From Klebsiella pneumoniae (GTDB taxonomy: Bacteria; Pseudomonadota; Gammaproteobacteria; Pseudomonadales; Azotimanducaceae), in the NCBI GenBank assembly GCA_945878745.1, contig CAMDVY010000004.1, positions 1 through 26,337 on the forward strand: a DNA stretch of 26,337 nucleotides, written 5' to 3'. Shown here one piece after another: positions 24,014 to 26,337 of the stretch (the first letter of the stretch is position 1; each line of letters starts with the position of its first letter). The notes under the pieces are model-generated. The model made no database searches and was not told the origin of the DNA. It saw only the letters and a list, made by a program, of their open reading frames with translations. A program made the position numbers and the translations under genes.

Positions 24014-24877
24014 TCAGGGCGCAGAAGTCGGTGTGGGGTACACCAGACAACGCAGGCCTCGTTTACGATCGAACTTCCGCCAGTTGGCAGGGTTCTCGGC
24101 AAGCCTGTCAGCGACTACATGCAGGACGTCCGGACTGACCGCCATACCGCTGTGACTCCCCTGTACTTCAACGCTCTCGGCAAGTGTCGAGTCTCGCTCA
24201 ATGCAGGTATCCCAGGCGACCACACCATCGCGCTTGCTGTAGATGGCGGTGGATGGCATCGGCAGCGGCGCACGTGGATCACCCTGACCGAACCGCGCCC
24301 GCATTTCTTCAACCGACAGACCCGACATCTCTTCAAAGAGCCGACCAATCATGGCATTGGTATTGCCATGTTCTGTTGCCGCGAACGGGCTGCCTAGCGT
24401 AATGACACACCGTGTGGCTTCTGGAAACTTGCGGGCGATCTCCCGGCTGAACACACCGCCGAGACTTTGGCCAACCAGGGAAATGGGCGTCTCGTAAGCC
24501 TGCCAGGCGCGATAAAAACGACGCATGGCACCTTCGAGCAATTCCGGCCGTCCCAGATTTCGTCCCTGCAGCCAAGGCAACACCTTGTAACCAAGGGAGG
24601 TCAGAAAACGGCGCAATAACAGCGTGGACTCATCACCGCCCATGACACCAGGCAGCACCATGACTGGGTGAGCGTCGCCTCGCGGGGCATTGGCCCTGAG
24701 AAGATTCCAGCAGACACCAAGCATGGTGGCTTCAAGCAGAACCCGGGGAAGTTCGAACAGCGAATCGAAAACCGCCGGGCCTTCCCTGCGGATCGACACG
24801 GGTCTGTTCCTCGCTTCGGAACCGAGGTTTGTTCCTGCCTGTTCCAACTTTTCGTTCCCCACGCTTTCAATCCCCAC
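24014..24877 (-). CDS. Lipase/esterase-like alpha/beta hydrolase
   Basis: This 287-residue protein has VMVLPGVMGGDEST as the oxyanion strand, GQSLGG with nucleophile Ser 138, SKRDGVV with Asp 217 and GSHSGMAVS with His 242, a complete catalytic triad of PGAP1/lipase type. No classical signal peptide is seen, although residues about 45-62 are hydrophobic and may touch the membrane. It could release fatty acids from lipids or act on polyester. The start is not ATG: GTG at 24877 has AAGGGG 8 bases upstream, better than TTG at 24883. It lies 73 bases before phaR in the same direction and may share its transcript. Confidence 0.8.
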   Translation of the reverse strand: MGIESVGNEKLEQAGTNLGSEARNRPVSIRREGPAVFDSLFELPRVLLEATMLGVCWNLLRANAPRGDAHPVMVLPGVMGGDESTLLLRRFLTSLGYKVLPWLQGRNLGRPELLEGAMRRFYRAWQAYETPISLVGQSLGGVFSREIARKFPEATRCVITLGSPFAATEHGNTNAMIGRLFEEMSGLSVEEMRARFGQGDPRAPLPMPSTAIYSKRDGVVAWDTCIERDSTLAESVEVQGSHSGMAVSPDVLHVVADRLAENPANWRKFDRKRGLRCLVYPTPTSAP

Positions 24878-24885
24878 CTTCAATA

Positions 24886-24897
24886 CCCCTTGAGGGG
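24886..24897 (-). promoter_or_regulatory. Small hairpin covering the ribosome-binding site of the lipase gene
   Basis: CCCC-TCAA-GGGG forms a 4-bp GC stem with a 4-base loop. The 3' arm is the ribosome-binding site AAGGGG used by the GTG start at 24877. If it folds in the mRNA it would lower translation. The stem is short. Confidence 0.3.
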
Positions 24898-24965
24898 CAC
24901 CATCGGATGTTTCATCTCTATGTCACCTGAGTCTGCGGAAAGAACCGTAAGTGGTCAATCCAATG

Positions 24966-24976
24966 TTGCAATGCAA
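24966..24976. promoter_or_regulatory. Candidate PhaR operator
   Basis: TTGCA-A-TGCAA is a perfect palindrome with a one-base centre in the 275-base gap between the lipase/phaR run and the GYD genes. PhaR sites in other bacteria are TGC/GCA-type dyads, and phaR often represses itself. The identification rests on this similarity and on position. Confidence 0.35.
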
Positions 24977-25152
24977 TAACAGCACTTTGTAATCATTCGA
25001 GTCACGCGAATCGAAAGCATCGGATTCGACCGGATACTCGACAACTCGATTTCCTGGTGCTGCAGAACACCGCTCCAGTGAACTTCAGTTCTTGTAAGCG
25101 TCATGCCGAAGGAGCACCATCTTTTGAAAATCGCAAACGGGGGAATGCGAAA

Positions 25153-25461
25153 TTGGCGACTTACATCATGTTCAGTACGCTGACTGACGAGGGGCGTAAA
25201 ACACTTAAGGAGCGCCCGGAGCGTCTGCGTGAAGTGAACAAGGAACTGGAAGGGATGGGTGCCCGCGTCACCAGCCAGTACGCCGTGTTAGGTGGTTACG
25301 ACTTCGTCAACATCATCGAAGCACCTTCAAACGAAGTGATGGCTCGCATCGCCGTCGAACTGGGAGCCCGCGGCACGATCAAGGTCACCACCATGCCCGC
25401 CATCGGTATCGACCAGTACGTCGAGATGATGCTCGCCAATCCGCCTCGCAAGCACGACTGA
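25153..25461 (+). CDS. GYD-domain protein
   Basis: This 102-residue protein matches the GYD family: (M)ATYIMFSTLTDEGRKTLKERPERLREVNKELEGMG at the start, LGGYDFVNIIEAPS at about 47-60 and TTMPAIGIDQYVEMM near the end. It is a small ferredoxin-like fold of unknown function, usually dimeric or higher order. The start is TTG at 25153: family proteins begin with M-A-T-Y-I, and GGGGGAA stands 7 bases before this codon. The frame is open upstream to 25057 but that part has no family match. It ends 9 bases before the GYD-PlsC gene, so the two are almost surely co-transcribed. Confidence 0.85.
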   Translation: MATYIMFSTLTDEGRKTLKERPERLREVNKELEGMGARVTSQYAVLGGYDFVNIIEAPSNEVMARIAVELGARGTIKVTTMPAIGIDQYVEMMLANPPRKHD

Positions 25462-25470
25462 GGCCATCAT

Positions 25471-26337
25471 ATGCCCCGCTACGTCCTCCTCCTGCGTGAC
25501 CATTCCGAGGGGCTGAAGGCGATTCGGGACGACGCGTCGAACGCGCATGCCATTCGCCAAGCCCTCGAGCGATGGGAGGCCAAGGTGCTTGGCTCATGGC
25601 GACTGCTCGGCGAATGGGACCAGTGTTACATCTTCGAAGCACCGGACAATTTCAAAGCCTATCGAGCGACCATCGCCCAGGAGTTCGGCACGACCAGTCA
25701 GACCGAAATCCTGCCTGCCGTTGACCTCGACCTCTTTGAGCGGCTCATCGGCCAGAGTGCGGAAACGGACGGCCCTCATCCCTGGCAAGTCAAATGGTGG
25801 GCGAGTGCTGCACGGCTGCTCTTTTATCATCGGACCTATACCCGCTGGTCGCGCCAGTACTTCACGTCACATGAGGTCCTTGGCAAGGAACACTGGGGCA
25901 AGGTCAAGGGCCCATGCATCGTCATCGCCAACCACACCAGCCACTTTGACCAGATGTGCCTGATGAAGGCCCTGCCCTGGCGGGTTCGACTGAATCTGTT
26001 TTTTGGGGCGGCAGCCGACCGCTGGTTTCTGAAGGGTCGCAAGGAGATCGAACTGCGACCCTGGTATCAGTCCTTGATTGCGGGGTTATACCCGATACAC
26101 CGGGGCGGCGGGTCCAAGACGCTGGACTATCCAAAATGGTTACTGGATCAAGGCGCCAATCTGATGCTGTTTCCGGAAGGCACGCGCGCGCGGGGCCGAA
26201 ACCTGTCTCCCTTCAAACATGGCGCGGCGATTCTGGCTCTCGAAAAGGGGGTGCCCATCGTGCCGGTCTATCTCGAAGGTCTGAAGCACATCCGACCTCC
26301 CGGCAAAAAGCAGGCCGAGCCAGGGCCGGTTGCGGCG
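25471..26337 (+). CDS. GYD-like domain fused to a PlsC-type acyltransferase, C-terminus beyond the window
   Basis: The frame stays open for 289 codons to the right edge. Residues about 2-95 (PRYVLLLRDHSEGLKAIRD, VLGSWRLLGEWDQCYIFEAPD, TEILPAVDLDLFERLI) line up along their length with the GYD protein encoded just upstream. From about 105 the protein is a PlsC/LPLAT acyltransferase: NHTSHFDQM gives the HxxxxD site (His 155, Asp 160), a GLYPIHRGG block follows, then FPEGTRARGR at 234-243 and GVPIVPVYLEGL. Such enzymes acylate lysophosphatidate or similar lipids at the inner face of the membrane. ATG at 25471 begins the GYD-like strand. The N-terminal domain could sense or dock onto the neighbouring GYD protein; this is inference. 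Confidence 0.85.
   Translation, partial: MPRYVLLLRDHSEGLKAIRDDASNAHAIRQALERWEAKVLGSWRLLGEWDQCYIFEAPDNFKAYRATIAQEFGTTSQTEILPAVDLDLFERLIGQSAETDGPHPWQVKWWASAARLLFYHRTYTRWSRQYFTSHEVLGKEHWGKVKGPCIVIANHTSHFDQMCLMKALPWRVRLNLFFGAAADRWFLKGRKEIELRPWYQSLIAGLYPIHRGGGSKTLDYPKWLLDQGANLMLFPEGTRARGRNLSPFKHGAAILALEKGVPIVPVYLEGLKHIRPPGKKQAEPGPVAA

Noticed and set aside
1..26337. tRNA, rRNA, CRISPR arrays, insertion sequences, prophage or defence genes
   Set aside because: No cloverleaf-like segments, regularly spaced repeats, transposase or phage motifs were seen on either strand.

Overview
The window looks like chromosomal DNA of a moderately GC-rich proteobacterium, most likely a gammaproteobacterium. The reasons are gene content (PhaR regulator, PA0069-type radical SAM protein, RimK-like ligase cluster, NrsF-type anti-sigma factor, NorD/CbbO-type VWA protein), outer-membrane proteins with Gram-negative signals, and GTAG-type REP palindromes. 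I see no rRNA, tRNA, CRISPR array, transposase or phage gene. The genus cannot be fixed from the sequence.

Layout. 1-1502 (-): N-terminal 500 codons of a membrane PAS sensor. 1503-1829: intergenic stretch with a decayed REP pair. 1830-5159: GFA-family protein (+), small unknown protein (-), APC permease (+), radical SAM protein (-). 5382-9003 (+): lipoprotein with a retropepsin-like 'zinc protease' domain, inactive-transglutaminase/7TM protein and RimK-like ATP-grasp ligase, followed by an ABM monooxygenase-like protein. 9060-10151 (-): PHB-depolymerase-like esterase. 10233-12985 (+): MoxR-class AAA ATPase and NorD/CbbO-type VWA protein. 13044-15014 (-): secreted Spondin_N protein, ECF sigma factor and NrsF-type anti-sigma factor, with an ECF-like promoter in front. 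15119-15185: perfect REP inverted pair. 15219-21078 (-): circularly permuted ATP-grasp and alpha-E proteins, HAD phosphatase and OmpA-family protein, amidohydrolase. 21270-21485 (+): 71-residue exported protein. 21517-24877 (-): lipase-like hydrolase, phaR, monoacylglycerol-lipase-like hydrolase and gpsA. 25153 to the right edge (+): a stand-alone GYD protein and a GYD-PlsC acyltransferase fusion, cut by the window end.

How genes may work together. The right end has a lipid theme: GpsA makes glycerol-3-phosphate, PlsC-type enzymes acylate its derivatives, two serine hydrolases could release acyl groups, and PhaR links the locus to storage-polymer or carbon status. Two separate predicted peptide/amide-ligase modules (5.4-8.6 kb and 18.7-21.1 kb) lie in the same window. 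The spondin-sigma-NrsF cluster looks like a self-contained, autoregulated envelope-response unit. The MoxR-VWA pair is a chaperone/activator module with no client beside it.

The least familiar arrangements are the GYD/GYD-PlsC pair and the spondin-ECF-NrsF operon with its candidate promoter. All assignments were made by reading motifs; no database search was run.
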